NCBI RefSeq assembly: GCF_037478005.1
Contig: NZ_CP144164.1
Span: forward strand, 2,232,001-2,296,000
Source of the DNA: Alteromonas sp. M12
GTDB taxonomy: Bacteria > Pseudomonadota > Gammaproteobacteria > Enterobacterales > Alteromonadaceae
DNA length: 64,000 bases
Direction of reading: 5' to 3'
Made by a program: the position numbers and the translations under genes. The notes beneath the pieces were generated by a model that was given only the letters and a program-made list of their open reading frames with translations, was not told where the DNA came from and did no database searches. Below, piece by piece: positions 30,146 to 40,400 of the stretch (positions are counted from its first letter, which is position 1; each line of letters opens with the position of its first letter).

Positions 30146-31630
30146 ATGACAATAGAAATTAAAGTACCGGTGCTACCAGAATCAGTAGCAGATGCTTCGA
30201 TTGCCACATGGCATGTCAAAGTTGGTGACAAAGTCAGTCGTGATCAAAATCTTGTTGATATTGAAACCGACAAGGTAGTGCTAGAAGTTGTATCCCCAGA
30301 AGAGGGTATAATCACAGAAATTATGGATGCTGAGGGTGATACAGTCCTTGGTGAACAAATAATTGCAAAACTAGAAGAAGGCGATGGCGCTAGCAGTACT
30401 AAAGCATCTGCAGCTCCAGCCGCTAGTCAACCATCTACATCAAGTACAAAGGGTAAATCAGTGGAAATTAAAGTTCCTGTGCTGCCAGAATCGGTAGCTG
30501 ACGCAACAATAGCAACATGGCATGTACAACCTGGGGAAGCTGTTTCTCGGGATCAGAATCTAGTGGATATCGAAACTGACAAAGTAGTGTTAGAAGTCGT
30601 TGCTCCAGCAGACGGTTCTTTGAGTGACATATTGGCACCTGAAGGCGAGACAGTTACTGGTGAACAAGTCATCGCTAATTTCATCGAAGGTGCGGGTGCT
30701 GCAGCCCCAACTGCTGCAGAGTCTGCAGAAGCAGAATCAGCAGAAGAAAATGATGCACTTAGTCCTTCGGTTAGACGTTTATTAGCTGAAAAAGGCGTAG
30801 ACGCGGCTAACATCAAAGGTACTGGTAAAGGCGGACGTATCACTAAAGAAGATGTAGAAAAACATCTTAAAGGTGCTTCTAAACCTGCAGCCAAAGACGC
30901 ACCAGCTGCGCCTGCTGCTTTAGTCGGTGAGCGCACTGAAAAACGTGTTCCAATGACTCGTTTGCGTAAAACCATTGCAACTCGTCTGTTAGAAGCGAAA
31001 AACTCTACTGCAATGTTGACAACATTTAATGAAATCAACATGAAGCCAATTATGGATTTGCGTAAGCAATACCAAGAAAGCTTCGAAAAGCGTCATGGTA
31101 TTCGTTTAGGTTTCATGTCGTTTTATGTAAAAGCAGTAACTGAAGCGTTAAAACGTTTCCCTGAAGTAAATGCATCAATCGATGGTGATGATATTGTTTA
31201 TCATAACTATTTTGATATCTCTATTGCGGTTTCTACTCCTCGCGGTTTGGTAACGCCAGTATTAAGAGATTGTGACGCATTGGGAATGGCAGGGATTGAA
31301 AGCGGTATTAAATCTCTTGCGCTTAAAGGTCGTGATGGCAAACTTGCTATGGATGATCTACAAGGTGGTAACTTTACTATCACTAACGGTGGTGTTTTTG
31401 GGTCATTGTTATCAACTCCAATTATTAATCCTCCACAAAGTGCGATTCTTGGTATGCATAAAATCCAAGATCGTCCAATGGCGGTAAATGGAAAAGTTGA
31501 AATTTTACCTATGATGTATTTGGCGTTATCTTATGACCACCGCATCGTTGATGGTAAAGAATCCGTAGGCTTTTTGGTTACGGTAAAAGAAATGCTAGAA
31601 GACCCAACTCGTCTATTATTGGACGTTTAA
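30146..31630 (+). CDS. sucB: 2-oxoglutarate dehydrogenase E2, with two lipoyl domains
   Basis: This dihydrolipoyl succinyltransferase forms the core of the 2-oxoglutarate dehydrogenase complex. At 494 aa it is about 90 longer than E. coli SucB (405) because the lipoyl domain is duplicated: residues 2-77 and 106-180 both carry [10 protein letters not shown] and [12 protein letters not shown], with lipoyl lysines at K43 and K146. Ala/Ser-rich linkers follow each. The peripheral subunit-binding domain is near 204-240 ([20 protein letters not shown]) and the catalytic domain is C-terminal, with [11 protein letters not shown] (H465, D469). The gene for E3 (lpd) is not here. It is co-transcribed with sucA. 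Confidence 0.96.
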   Translation: MTIEIKVPVLPESVADASIATWHVKVGDKVSRDQNLVDIETDKVVLEVVSPEEGIITEIMDAEGDTVLGEQIIAKLEEGDGASSTKASAAPAASQPSTSSTKGKSVEIKVPVLPESVADATIATWHVQPGEAVSRDQNLVDIETDKVVLEVVAPADGSLSDILAPEGETVTGEQVIANFIEGAGAAAPTAAESAEAESAEENDALSPSVRRLLAEKGVDAANIKGTGKGGRITKEDVEKHLKGASKPAAKDAPAAPAALVGERTEKRVPMTRLRKTIATRLLEAKNSTAMLTTFNEINMKPIMDLRKQYQESFEKRHGIRLGFMSFYVKAVTEALKRFPEVNASIDGDDIVYHNYFDISIAVSTPRGLVTPVLRDCDALGMAGIESGIKSLALKGRDGKLAMDDLQGGNFTITNGGVFGSLLSTPIINPPQSAILGMHKIQDRPMAVNGKVEILPMMYLALSYDHRIVDGKESVGFLVTVKEMLEDPTRLLLDV

Positions 31631-31651
31631 AACCTTGGTCTAAATCGAATT

Positions 31652-31704
31652 GATAGATGATAACGGAAGTTATCATCTATCCGAATGTCGGTATATTATC
31701 GACA
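31652..31704 (+). promoter_or_regulatory. Tandem hairpins between sucB and sucC
   Basis: GATAGATGATAAC (31652-31664) pairs perfectly with GTTATCATCTATC (31669-31681) around a GGAA loop (GNRA type), a 13-bp stem. A smaller TGTCG/CGACA hairpin (31686-31704) follows at once. No T run follows, so these look like an mRNA processing or stabilising element or an attenuator rather than a terminator. TATATT in the second loop could be a -10 box. Confidence 0.6.
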
Positions 31705-31762
31705 CCTTTAATCAAGTCGCTGATGTGCGGCTTTTATATTAAATTAAACGGATAGAAACACC

Positions 31763-32929
31763 ATGAATTTGCATGAATATCAAGGTAAGCAATTATTCAA
31801 AGAATATGGCTTGCCAGTATCTGAAGGGTTTGCAACAGATTCTCCAGAAGAAGCTGCAGCGGCGGCTGATAAAATTGGCGGAAGCGAATGGGTAGTTAAG
31901 TGCCAAGTACACGCGGGTGGCCGAGGTAAGGCTGGCGGTGTTAAATTAGTTAAATCTAAAGACGAAATAAAAGCTTTTGCTGAAAAATGGTTAGGTAAGA
32001 ACCTAGTTACATTTCAAACAGACGAAAACGGCCAACCAGTTAGCAAGATCTTAGTTGAATCTTGTACTGATATTGCCGATGAACTTTATTTAGGTGCGGT
32101 TGTAGACCGTACTTCTCGTCGTATCGTTTTCATGGCGTCTACTGAAGGCGGCGTTGAAATTGAAACTGTTGCTGAAGAAACACCTGAAAAGATTTTAAAA
32201 GCTGAAATCGATCCTATCGTTGGTGCTCAACCATACCAAGCTCGTGATATGGCATTTCAATTGGGCCTTAAAGGCGTACAAATTAAACAGTTCACGCAAA
32301 TATTCTTAGGTTTAGCAAAAATGTTTGTTGACCTTGATATTGCCCTGATCGAAATCAACCCTCTAGTAATCAAAGCTGACGGCGACATTCATTGTCTAGA
32401 TGCTAAAGTTGCTATCGATGGTAACGCAGCATATCGTCAGCCTAAAGTTAAAGCTATGCACGATCCATCACAAGATGACGCTCGTGAAGCTGAAGCCGCT
32501 AAATGGGAACTTAACTATGTAGCACTAGACGGAAACGTTGGTTGTATGGTTAACGGTGCCGGTCTTGCAATGGGAACTATGGATATTGTTAACCTTCACG
32601 GTGGCAAACCAGCTAACTTCCTTGATGTTGGTGGCGGTGCAACTAAAGAACGTGTAGCAGAAGCATTTAAAATTATTCTTTCTGACAGCAACGTTAGTGC
32701 AGTATTAGTTAATATTTTTGGTGGAATTGTACGTTGTGACATGATCGCTGAAGGTATTATTGGTGCAGTTAAAGAAGTAGGTGTAAACGTACCTGTAGTT
32801 GTACGTCTTGAAGGTACTAACGCTGAACTAGGACGTGAAGTATTAGCTGCTTCTGGCCTAGATATCATAGCTGCAAGCAGTCTAACTGACGCAGCTCAGC
32901 AAGTTGTTAAAGCTGCGGAGGGCAAATAA
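31763..32929 (+). CDS. sucC: Succinyl-CoA ligase (ADP-forming) subunit beta
   Basis: This 388-aa beta subunit is exactly the E. coli length. It carries the ATP-grasp nucleotide domain and half of the active site that makes ATP (or GTP) from succinyl-CoA. It begins [39 protein letters not shown] is the grasp loop, EINPLVI carries the magnesium ligand region, and [20 protein letters not shown] with [16 protein letters not shown] forms the ligase domain. It sits 132 bp after sucB across two hairpins and overlaps sucD by one base (TAATG). Confidence 0.97.
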   Translation: MNLHEYQGKQLFKEYGLPVSEGFATDSPEEAAAAADKIGGSEWVVKCQVHAGGRGKAGGVKLVKSKDEIKAFAEKWLGKNLVTFQTDENGQPVSKILVESCTDIADELYLGAVVDRTSRRIVFMASTEGGVEIETVAEETPEKILKAEIDPIVGAQPYQARDMAFQLGLKGVQIKQFTQIFLGLAKMFVDLDIALIEINPLVIKADGDIHCLDAKVAIDGNAAYRQPKVKAMHDPSQDDAREAEAAKWELNYVALDGNVGCMVNGAGLAMGTMDIVNLHGGKPANFLDVGGGATKERVAEAFKIILSDSNVSAVLVNIFGGIVRCDMIAEGIIGAVKEVGVNVPVVVRLEGTNAELGREVLAASGLDIIAASSLTDAAQQVVKAAEGK

Positions 32930-33801
32930 TGTCTGTATTAATTAATAAGCATACTAAAGTTATCTGCCAAGGTTTTACTGGTGGTCAAGGTACTTTCCAC
33001 TCAGAGCAAGCGATTGCTTACGGTACTCAAATGGTTGGTGGTGTAACTCCTGGTAAAGGTGGTACAACTCACTTAGATTTGCCTGTATTTAACACAGTAC
33101 GTGAAGCTGTTGAAGCAACTGGCGCAACTGCTTCTGTTATTTATGTACCTGCTGCATTCTGTAAAGATTCAATTGTCGAAGCTGCTGATGCGGGCATCGA
33201 ATTGATTATTTGTATCACTGAAGGTATTCCAACAATCGACATGTTGTTCGTAAAAGAATACTTGACCGTGAAGGGCGTTCGTATGATCGGTCCTAACTGT
33301 CCAGGTGTGATCACTCCTGGAGAATGTAAAATCGGTATCATGCCTGGCCATATCCATAAGCCTGGTAAAGTAGGTATTGTTTCTCGTTCTGGTACATTGA
33401 CTTATGAAGCCGTTAAACAAACTACGGATGAAGGTTTTGGTCAATCTACTTGTGTAGGTATTGGTGGTGACCCTATCCCAGGTTCAAACTTCATCGACAT
33501 CCTGAAATTGTTCCAAGAAGATCCAGAAACAGAAGCTATTGTTATGATTGGTGAAATTGGTGGTTCTGCAGAAGAAGAAGCTGCTGAATTTATCAAAGCT
33601 AACGTTACTAAGCCTGTTGTATCTTACATTGCTGGTGTTACTGCACCTGCTGGTAAGCGTATGGGTCACGCTGGCGCAATTATCGCCGGTGGTAAAGGTA
33701 CAGCTGATGAGAAGTTCAAAGCACTTGAAGATGCCGGTGTTAAAACGGTTCGTTCACTTGCTGATATTGGTAAAGGGCTACGCGAAATTACTGGTTGGTA
33801 A
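32929..33801 (+). CDS. sucD: Succinyl-CoA ligase (ADP-forming) subunit alpha
   Basis: This 290-aa alpha subunit contains the CoA-binding Rossmann domain ([20 protein letters not shown]) and the phosphohistidine loop [18 protein letters not shown], whose His is phosphorylated during catalysis. [20 protein letters not shown] and [20 protein letters not shown] are also family signatures. The ATG overlaps the sucC stop by one base, giving tight 1:1 coupling. A terminator lies about 20 bp downstream. Confidence 0.97.
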   Translation: MSVLINKHTKVICQGFTGGQGTFHSEQAIAYGTQMVGGVTPGKGGTTHLDLPVFNTVREAVEATGATASVIYVPAAFCKDSIVEAADAGIELIICITEGIPTIDMLFVKEYLTVKGVRMIGPNCPGVITPGECKIGIMPGHIHKPGKVGIVSRSGTLTYEAVKQTTDEGFGQSTCVGIGGDPIPGSNFIDILKLFQEDPETEAIVMIGEIGGSAEEEAAEFIKANVTKPVVSYIAGVTAPAGKRMGHAGAIIAGGKGTADEKFKALEDAGVKTVRSLADIGKGLREITGW

Positions 33802-33822
33802 TCTGCGTTTAATTTGCTAGAT

Positions 33823-33849
33823 AAAACCCGTCATTTGGCGGGTTTTTTT
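33823..33849 (+). terminator. Intrinsic terminator of the suc operon
   Basis: AAAACCCG (33823-33830) pairs with CGGGTTTT (33839-33846) and is followed by a run of T. It lies about 20 bp after the sucD stop. Confidence 0.85.
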
Positions 33850-34294
33850 TATTTATTTTAGTCTAAAAAACGACCTTTTTATGGCTATTTAAAGTCGTCT
33901 AAAAAACACAAATATTTAACAATAATCTCGTTATTAAATAATATCCTGTTGTCTCAATGTTAATCATGATCTTGACTTTCCCTTTGCTATTATTGTGCCT
34001 AAATATGAGAGTAAATCTGTTTTAGTTACCTAGTAATCCATCTTCTCGTTCAAATATTATAAATAAATACAGAAGCTTAAGATCATTTCATTCGTTCCAA
34101 CTTTCCTGATTAGATCTTCATTTTTAGCCAAAATCTATGCATCACTGCATTGAATACGTATGCACAGCATTGAGTGTTCTGTTAACACAGATGTAACATT
34201 GTATGATCGTAAATTTTGGTGTTATTGGCCAATCGTATTTAGATTGTCGATAAAATTTTCAAATAGAAACCACAAACGGGAACGGGAAACACAC
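33850..34294. other. 445-bp intergenic leader of the maltodextrin receptor gene
   Basis: I found no gene in this AT-rich stretch. It contains a LacI-family operator-like site (34151-34164), a TATGAT -10-like hexamer at 34202-34207 without a convincing -35, and a GGGA-type ribosome-binding site just before the receptor ATG at 34295. The receptor frame is open back to 34160, but the signal peptide begins at 34295. Confidence 0.5.
34151..34164. promoter_or_regulatory. LacI-family operator-like palindrome
   Basis: TGAATACGTATGCA fits the general LacI/GalR consensus TGNANNCGNNTNCA at every fixed position and is a 14-bp palindrome with one mismatched pair. It lies 131 bp upstream of the TonB receptor start. 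The LacI-type gene at the end of the same locus (41889-42917) is the obvious candidate to bind it. Confidence 0.6.
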
Positions 34295-37200
34295 ATGAAA
34301 AAATTCAGACCCAGTTTGATTACAACAGCTTTGCTTGCAAGCGGTATGACACTCACAAGTATAAGTGCCCTTGCTCAGGAAACAGAGTTGCAACAGCCTG
34401 ATGCAAAGGTGGATCAAATCGAAAAAATAGAGGTTAAAGGATTCAGAACAAGTCTAATAAAGTCCCTTAACCAAAAGCGTTTCAGTGACACTGTTTCAGA
34501 GCAATTATCAGCTGATGATTTAGGTGGTTTACCAGATGTATCTATGGCAGATGCATTGACGCGTTTACCCGGTATTTCAGCGGTGAGAACGGGAGGGCAA
34601 GCTGCTGAAATAAATATCCGAGGATTATCTGGTGATTTTGTTTTTTCAACTTTAAATGGTCGAGAACAAGTATCCACTAGCGGATCTCGCTCAATCGAAT
34701 TTGATCAATACCCGTCTGAATTAATTTCCTCTGCAGCGGTATACAAATCTCCCAAAGCATCCTTAATTGAAGGTGGAGTAGCAGGCACAGTTGAGTTGCA
34801 AACAGCTAGTCCATTGTCTATTTCAGAAGATTACAAGTTCAATATGAATGTGCGAGGCATGTATAACGATCGGGCAGGTGAAGTGTCCGATGCAGAAGAA
34901 TTTGGTCACCGCATTAGTTTTTCTTTCCAAACTAAAATGCTAGATGACACTTTAGGGCTGGCGCTAGGTTACGCAAGGTTATTTCAGCCTAGTGTATCTA
35001 CTCAGTTTATAGGTTTGGCCTACAATACTGAGCGTGATGTAGATTTCCTCGAAGGTGATGAGGAAAATTATGACCCTACCTCTGATGTGCCTAAAGATCA
35101 GCAATGTATCGAATGTGAATTCGTCAGCGAAGGATTCGAGATGCAGCACAAAGGTGGCGAAGAAACCCGTGATGGCTATATGGCCGCTATCGAATGGGCA
35201 CCCACTGATAATTTTGTATTAAAAACCGATGCATTTTATTCCCGTTTCGATTCTGAGGAATTTGCCCGTGGTTTTCGAGTTAAGCTAGAACCAGGTACCG
35301 CAGTCATTACTAACCCTGTTGTGGATAATAATACGGTTATCGGCGGCACATTTAGTCGCGGTACAGATTCATTTACTCGTGTTGAGTTGGTGAATGATGA
35401 CAATCAGGATTTTGATGAAATTCAGAATTTCGGATTAAATGCAGATTGGCAGGCTACGGATAATTTGAATATCAAAGCCGATTTTTCATATTCAAAGGCC
35501 AAAAGTGAATTTAGAAACGGTCTATTGTGGTCATTAGTAGGGGCCGAAGATGAAAGTGGAACGCCTCGATTTGATACCGATATTTCAATTTCATATTTGC
35601 TCAATGGATTGGATTTACCGGATATCGGCTTTAGTCAATTTGATGATTTTTCAGATGTAAATAATGTCTATGTGACCAAATATGGTATCTATCCTTATGA
35701 AAATGAAGATGAATTATTTGCATATCGTTTAGATCTTACATATGAAGTTGATAATCCATTTATTTCTTCATTTGAGGTTGGGGTTCGTTATTCAGATCGC
35801 GAATACTCTAATGATCGCTCAGTATATGAATATGGCAGCGACTCTTCATTTTCCGCCAGTCAACCACCTTTGGCGTTGAATGATCAGTTGGCTTCTGTGG
35901 TCAATTGGGAAGGGGATTTTGGTTATTTCCCAAGTTATCTCTCTGTGGATCTTGATAGCGCATTGTCAGCTTGGTTCCCCGAAGGAACACCACAGCCAGT
36001 TCAAACCTGGGGAGCAGGTCATCCTGGTGTGATCAACAGTCCAGGCGGCACTACTAATACGGCATGGTCGGTGTTAGAAAGTGGCGAAGTCTATGAAAAA
36101 GTGTTGTCTGCCTACATCATGGCAAATATTGACACTGAAGTCGGTGATTTACCCATTACAGGAAACATTGGTATTCGTCGTGTTGAAACAGAACAATCAT
36201 CTACGTTTTTACAAGATGTAAGTCGCAGTATTCAAATTGAAGGGACTGATCCTGATACCGGAGAGACTATCTTAGTTGATGTAGTTATGGGAGATCCTGA
36301 GTTAGGTGCGCAGTTAATCACCGATGAAGTTGGCTTGATCAATAATTTTTACCGTCCAGAGTTGTTAGTTGATAAATACACAGACTATTTACCTTCGTTC
36401 AACTTGAATTTTAAATTGACCGAGCAAGACCAACTTAGATTTGCAGCGGCAAAAGTGATGGGTAGACCTCCGATTAATCGCTTATTCGCCAATTCAAATG
36501 TTCGTGTAGCTGATGTCAACGCGACTATGAATCCAGATTCTGGGGAAATTTCCGTTGATCGTGATGCCGAGCTATCCGGTAGTTCAACCAACAGCCCTTA
36601 TTTACGTCCATTTTATGCTAATCAATATGATATCTCTTATGAGCATTATTTTGATGAAACCGACGGAGCAATTGTTGTCGCGTTATTTTACAAAGATATT
36701 AAGTCATTTATTAATGATTTTACCATCGACCCCTTTGATTTCGCTGGCAATGGCTTCCAAACCCCTTCTTCTATTGAAGTACCTGTGTTCTTAGATTCTG
36801 ATGATCCAAGCGCCGAAGCAACGCAAGCCACAGATGCCAATGGTGAGCCATTGTTCATTACGGTTCCAACCACGAATGGACCCTACACAACGGCCGTTAA
36901 CAATAGAGAAGGCGGTTATATTCGTGGTATCGAATTGGCTTACACCCAAGTTTATAGCTATTTACCTGCACCTTGGGACGGCTTAGGGGTGAGTGCGAGT
37001 TACTCCTACACTGAAAGTGAAATTCAATTTCAAACCAATTTAGGTGGGACAAGTGTTCCGCAACAATTACCCGGATTATCTGAAACGGTAGTAAATGGCA
37101 CACTTTTCTGGGAATACGAAGACTTCGAAACTCGCGTGAATGTGCGCTGGCGTGATGCGTTTGTCTCAAAACAAGTTGCTGTAAATGAGCAAATTGTTAA

Positions 37201-37387
37201 CTTCGATGACGAACTCATTATTGACTATCAAGCATCATACGACATCAATGACAATCTAGGTGTGTTGTTTCAAATTAATAATCTAACGGATGCACCCACC
37301 AAAAGTTATTTCGGTCGAGAATCTCAAACCGGCACTATTCAATACTTTGGAACCCAATACTTCCTTGGGGTGACGTACTCGCTATGA
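34295..37387 (+). CDS. TonB-dependent receptor, probable maltodextrin/alpha-glucan uptake
   Basis: This 1030-aa outer-membrane receptor has a signal peptide at residues 1-27 (ending ISALA) and a TonB-box-like IEKIEVKGFR at about 38-48. The plug domain runs at about 55-180 (ADALTRLPGISAVRTGGQAA, EINIRGLSGDFVFSTLNGRE). A 22-strand-type barrel ends FGTQYFLGVTYSL with a terminal aromatic/Leu pattern. The sequence style is that of the Caulobacter/Alteromonadales polysaccharide receptor group that includes MalA. Its stop overlaps the possible upstream start of the pullulanase gene (ATGA at 37384-37387). With a LacI-family gene and a LacI site nearby, alpha-glucan oligosaccharides are the likely cargo. 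That substrate is inference from context. Confidence 0.9.
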   Translation: MKKFRPSLITTALLASGMTLTSISALAQETELQQPDAKVDQIEKIEVKGFRTSLIKSLNQKRFSDTVSEQLSADDLGGLPDVSMADALTRLPGISAVRTGGQAAEINIRGLSGDFVFSTLNGREQVSTSGSRSIEFDQYPSELISSAAVYKSPKASLIEGGVAGTVELQTASPLSISEDYKFNMNVRGMYNDRAGEVSDAEEFGHRISFSFQTKMLDDTLGLALGYARLFQPSVSTQFIGLAYNTERDVDFLEGDEENYDPTSDVPKDQQCIECEFVSEGFEMQHKGGEETRDGYMAAIEWAPTDNFVLKTDAFYSRFDSEEFARGFRVKLEPGTAVITNPVVDNNTVIGGTFSRGTDSFTRVELVNDDNQDFDEIQNFGLNADWQATDNLNIKADFSYSKAKSEFRNGLLWSLVGAEDESGTPRFDTDISISYLLNGLDLPDIGFSQFDDFSDVNNVYVTKYGIYPYENEDELFAYRLDLTYEVDNPFISSFEVGVRYSDREYSNDRSVYEYGSDSSFSASQPPLALNDQLASVVNWEGDFGYFPSYLSVDLDSALSAWFPEGTPQPVQTWGAGHPGVINSPGGTTNTAWSVLESGEVYEKVLSAYIMANIDTEVGDLPITGNIGIRRVETEQSSTFLQDVSRSIQIEGTDPDTGETILVDVVMGDPELGAQLITDEVGLINNFYRPELLVDKYTDYLPSFNLNFKLTEQDQLRFAAAKVMGRPPINRLFANSNVRVADVNATMNPDSGEISVDRDAELSGSSTNSPYLRPFYANQYDISYEHYFDETDGAIVVALFYKDIKSFINDFTIDPFDFAGNGFQTPSSIEVPVFLDSDDPSAEATQATDANGEPLFITVPTTNGPYTTAVNNREGGYIRGIELAYTQVYSYLPAPWDGLGVSASYSYTESEIQFQTNLGGTSVPQQLPGLSETVVNGTLFWEYEDFETRVNVRWRDAFVSKQVAVNEQIVNFDDELIIDYQASYDINDNLGVLFQINNLTDAPTKSYFGRESQTGTIQYFGTQYFLGVTYSL

Positions 37388-37452
37388 AACTAACCAAACT
37401 TTTTAAATCGAATCGTCGCTGTCAAAAGAAAATAACATTGGAGTATAGACCT

Positions 37453-40400
37453 ATGTTTACTAATTTAAGCGCATTAATAAAGATGATGCTGCTAGCAACC
37501 GCACTGATTTTAACTGGCTGTGGTGGAGCTGATGTTAAATCGGGAAGCAATAACTTGCTGACCTGTAGTGTCCCTAATGTACCTAATTCAACGGGCACTG
37601 CATGCGTGGCACCACCGCCGATTCAGTGTGATGCGCCCACTGTACCTAATGAGACCAATGATGCCTGTGTGGTGGGAGCTGACCCAACTGCTCCTGAACC
37701 TATGGTGACCCCGGAAGCGGATCAGGCGGTTTTGTATTATAACCGAGCAGCGGTAGGAGCGGATAATTCCTCTACTGATCCCTCCTATGAAGGCTATCGT
37801 TTACACACGTGGAATAATGATACTTGTAGTGCATATGCTGACTCTGATACCGATTGGGCTAATGGTCGCGTGCATGACGGAGTGGATCCTAATTATGGTG
37901 CATATTGGGTTATTGATCTTGTTGAAAACTACGCGGGTAGCGCAGGAGCGTGTGGAAACTTCATTATCCATATTGGGACTGATGACGCCGGTAAAGAAAT
38001 GGGCGGCTCAGATAAAAGAATGCCGCTGTCTCAAGATGATCCCAAATTCGCACGCATGAATTTTACGTTCTCTGGTGAAGAGGCCGTATTCGAGTATCCG
38101 ATCGTTTCGCTCGGTCCTCAACCAGTTAAAATTGAAGGCCAACAAGCTCACTGGCTAGACGTTAATACCTTACTTTGGGATACCAGTGACGCGGTTGCTG
38201 TGGTGAAGTTACATTATTCGGCTGATGCTGATTTGGTCGCTTCTTTAGAGACTGGTTTAAATGGTACTGCTATCGAATTGACGGCAACTGACTTAACCGA
38301 TGAACAGCAAGCCATTGCCCCTCATTTAGCGAATTTAGGCGCGTTTTATGGTGATTGGTCTGTAGAGGATGCTAAATCTGTATTTAAAACCCAAGCCGTT
38401 TTGGCCGGTTATAACGCTGAGGGACTGATAGTTGCTGCAACGGGTATTCAAATGGCCAATGCAATTGATCAGGTGTATACGTCAGGGGATATGGATGCGG
38501 ATGAAGCAACGCTAGGTCCAATCTATGATGGCGATACAATCACTGCTTCAGTATGGGCGCCAACTGCGCAAAATGTACAATTAAAACTGTATAACCAGGA
38601 CAAAACACTGGCGTCAACCATACCTATGTCAGTAGATGATGATACTGGTGTTTGGTCGTATACCGGCGGTGCGGAATTAGATCGACAATTATACCGATAT
38701 GAAGTGACTGTTTATCATCCAAAGGCAAGCGGCATACAGGTATTAAATGTCACTGACCCTTATTCGGTTAGTCTTTCCACAAATAGTCGCTTTTCTCAAT
38801 TTGTGAATTTGCAGGATGATGATCTTAAACCGGATGGGTGGGATTCACATGTGATTCCTACTATTGAAAATTTTGAAGAGGCGGTCATCTATGAAGGGCA
38901 TATTCGCGACTTTAGTGTGCGTGACCAAAGTACTTCGGCAGCTAATCGTGGCAAGTACTTAGCCTTTACTGAAGACGGCAGTTTGCCCGTAGAGCATTTA
39001 CGCAAGTTAGCTGAAGCGGGTGTCACTCATTTCCATTTATTACCCGCTAACGATATTGCTTCAATCGAGGAAGACACAACTAAAGTCGTGGATTTAAACA
39101 GTACTTTTGGTCAACTTTGTCGTTTAAATACCAGTGCCGATATTTGTAAAGATGGCTCAATTAGTGAAGATATGACCTTAGCTGAGCTATTTGAAAGTTT
39201 TGGTGTTGGGGAAGGGCAAAAAGCCCAAGAGTTGACTCAAGCTATGCGTAATCACGACCAGTTTAATTGGGGGTACGATCCGTTTCACTTTAATGCGCCA
39301 GAAGGTAGCTATTCCTCTGACCCTGAAGGGGTTGCTCGGATTAAGGAAATGCGCGCAATGAATATGGCATTGCATGGGCTAGGATTGCGTGTGGCACTGG
39401 ATGTTGTATACAACCATACCAATGCGTCAGAACTCAGCACAAAATCTGTCTTAGATAAAGTTGTTCCTGGGTATTACCACAGGTATGCAGTAGATACTGG
39501 CGCGATTATTCGTGAAACCTGTTGCGATGATACAGAACCCCGCAATGTGATGATGGAAAAATTAATGCAAGACTCACTTACGTTGTGGGCGTCTGAATAT
39601 AAGTTTGATTCTTTCCGTTTCGACATTATGAGTCAAGCCAGCAAAGATACGATGGTACGGTTGTTTGAAGCGGTTAAAAGTGTGGATGAAGATACTTATT
39701 TCTATGGTGAAGGCTGGACTCGTGAAGATCGTGGTTACGAGCAAGCGAATCAAGGGAATATGGCTGGTACAGAAATAGGTACATACAATGACCGAATACG
39801 TGAAGCGGTTCGACAAGGTCACATCTTCAAGCGCGAAGCTGATAATGCCGCGATGCTCGACCAGGATAGAATTAAAATGTCATTGGCAGGCACCTTAACT
39901 GATTACGTCCTGGAAGATTTTAATGGTGTTGCTTCTACCACTAGCAGCATTGGTGGCTACGCGACAGATCCTGCTGATATTATCAATTATGTATCTAAGC
40001 ATGATAATGAAACCTTATGGGATAATTTCCAATATACCTTGCCTGATGACTTAACATTGGCAGAGCGTGTGCGTGCTCAAAATGTAGGTGCTACTTTACC
40101 ACTCATGTCTCAGGGTATCCCGTTCTTACAAATGGGCGGTGATTTCCTACGCTCTAAATCAATGGACCGCAATACCTATGATGCTGGAGATTGGTTTAAC
40201 TACGTAGATTTCAGCATGCAATCGAATAACTGGAATGTTGGTCTACCATTAGCCGAGGACAATCAAGATAAATGGCAGCAAATGCAAATTTTCTTTGCTG
40301 CACCTGAACGTGCTGCAAGCATGACTGAAATTGAATTTGCTTCTGCAATATTTGATGAGATGTTAATGATACGCTCGGGCAGTCCTTTGTTTAGATTAAC

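Noticed and set aside
37384..37452. Upstream ATG of the pullulanase overlapping the receptor stop (ATGA)
   Set aside because: It would put the lipobox cysteine 46 residues from the start, too far for a normal signal peptide; ATG 37453 with GGAG fits better. I kept the overlap as a note.
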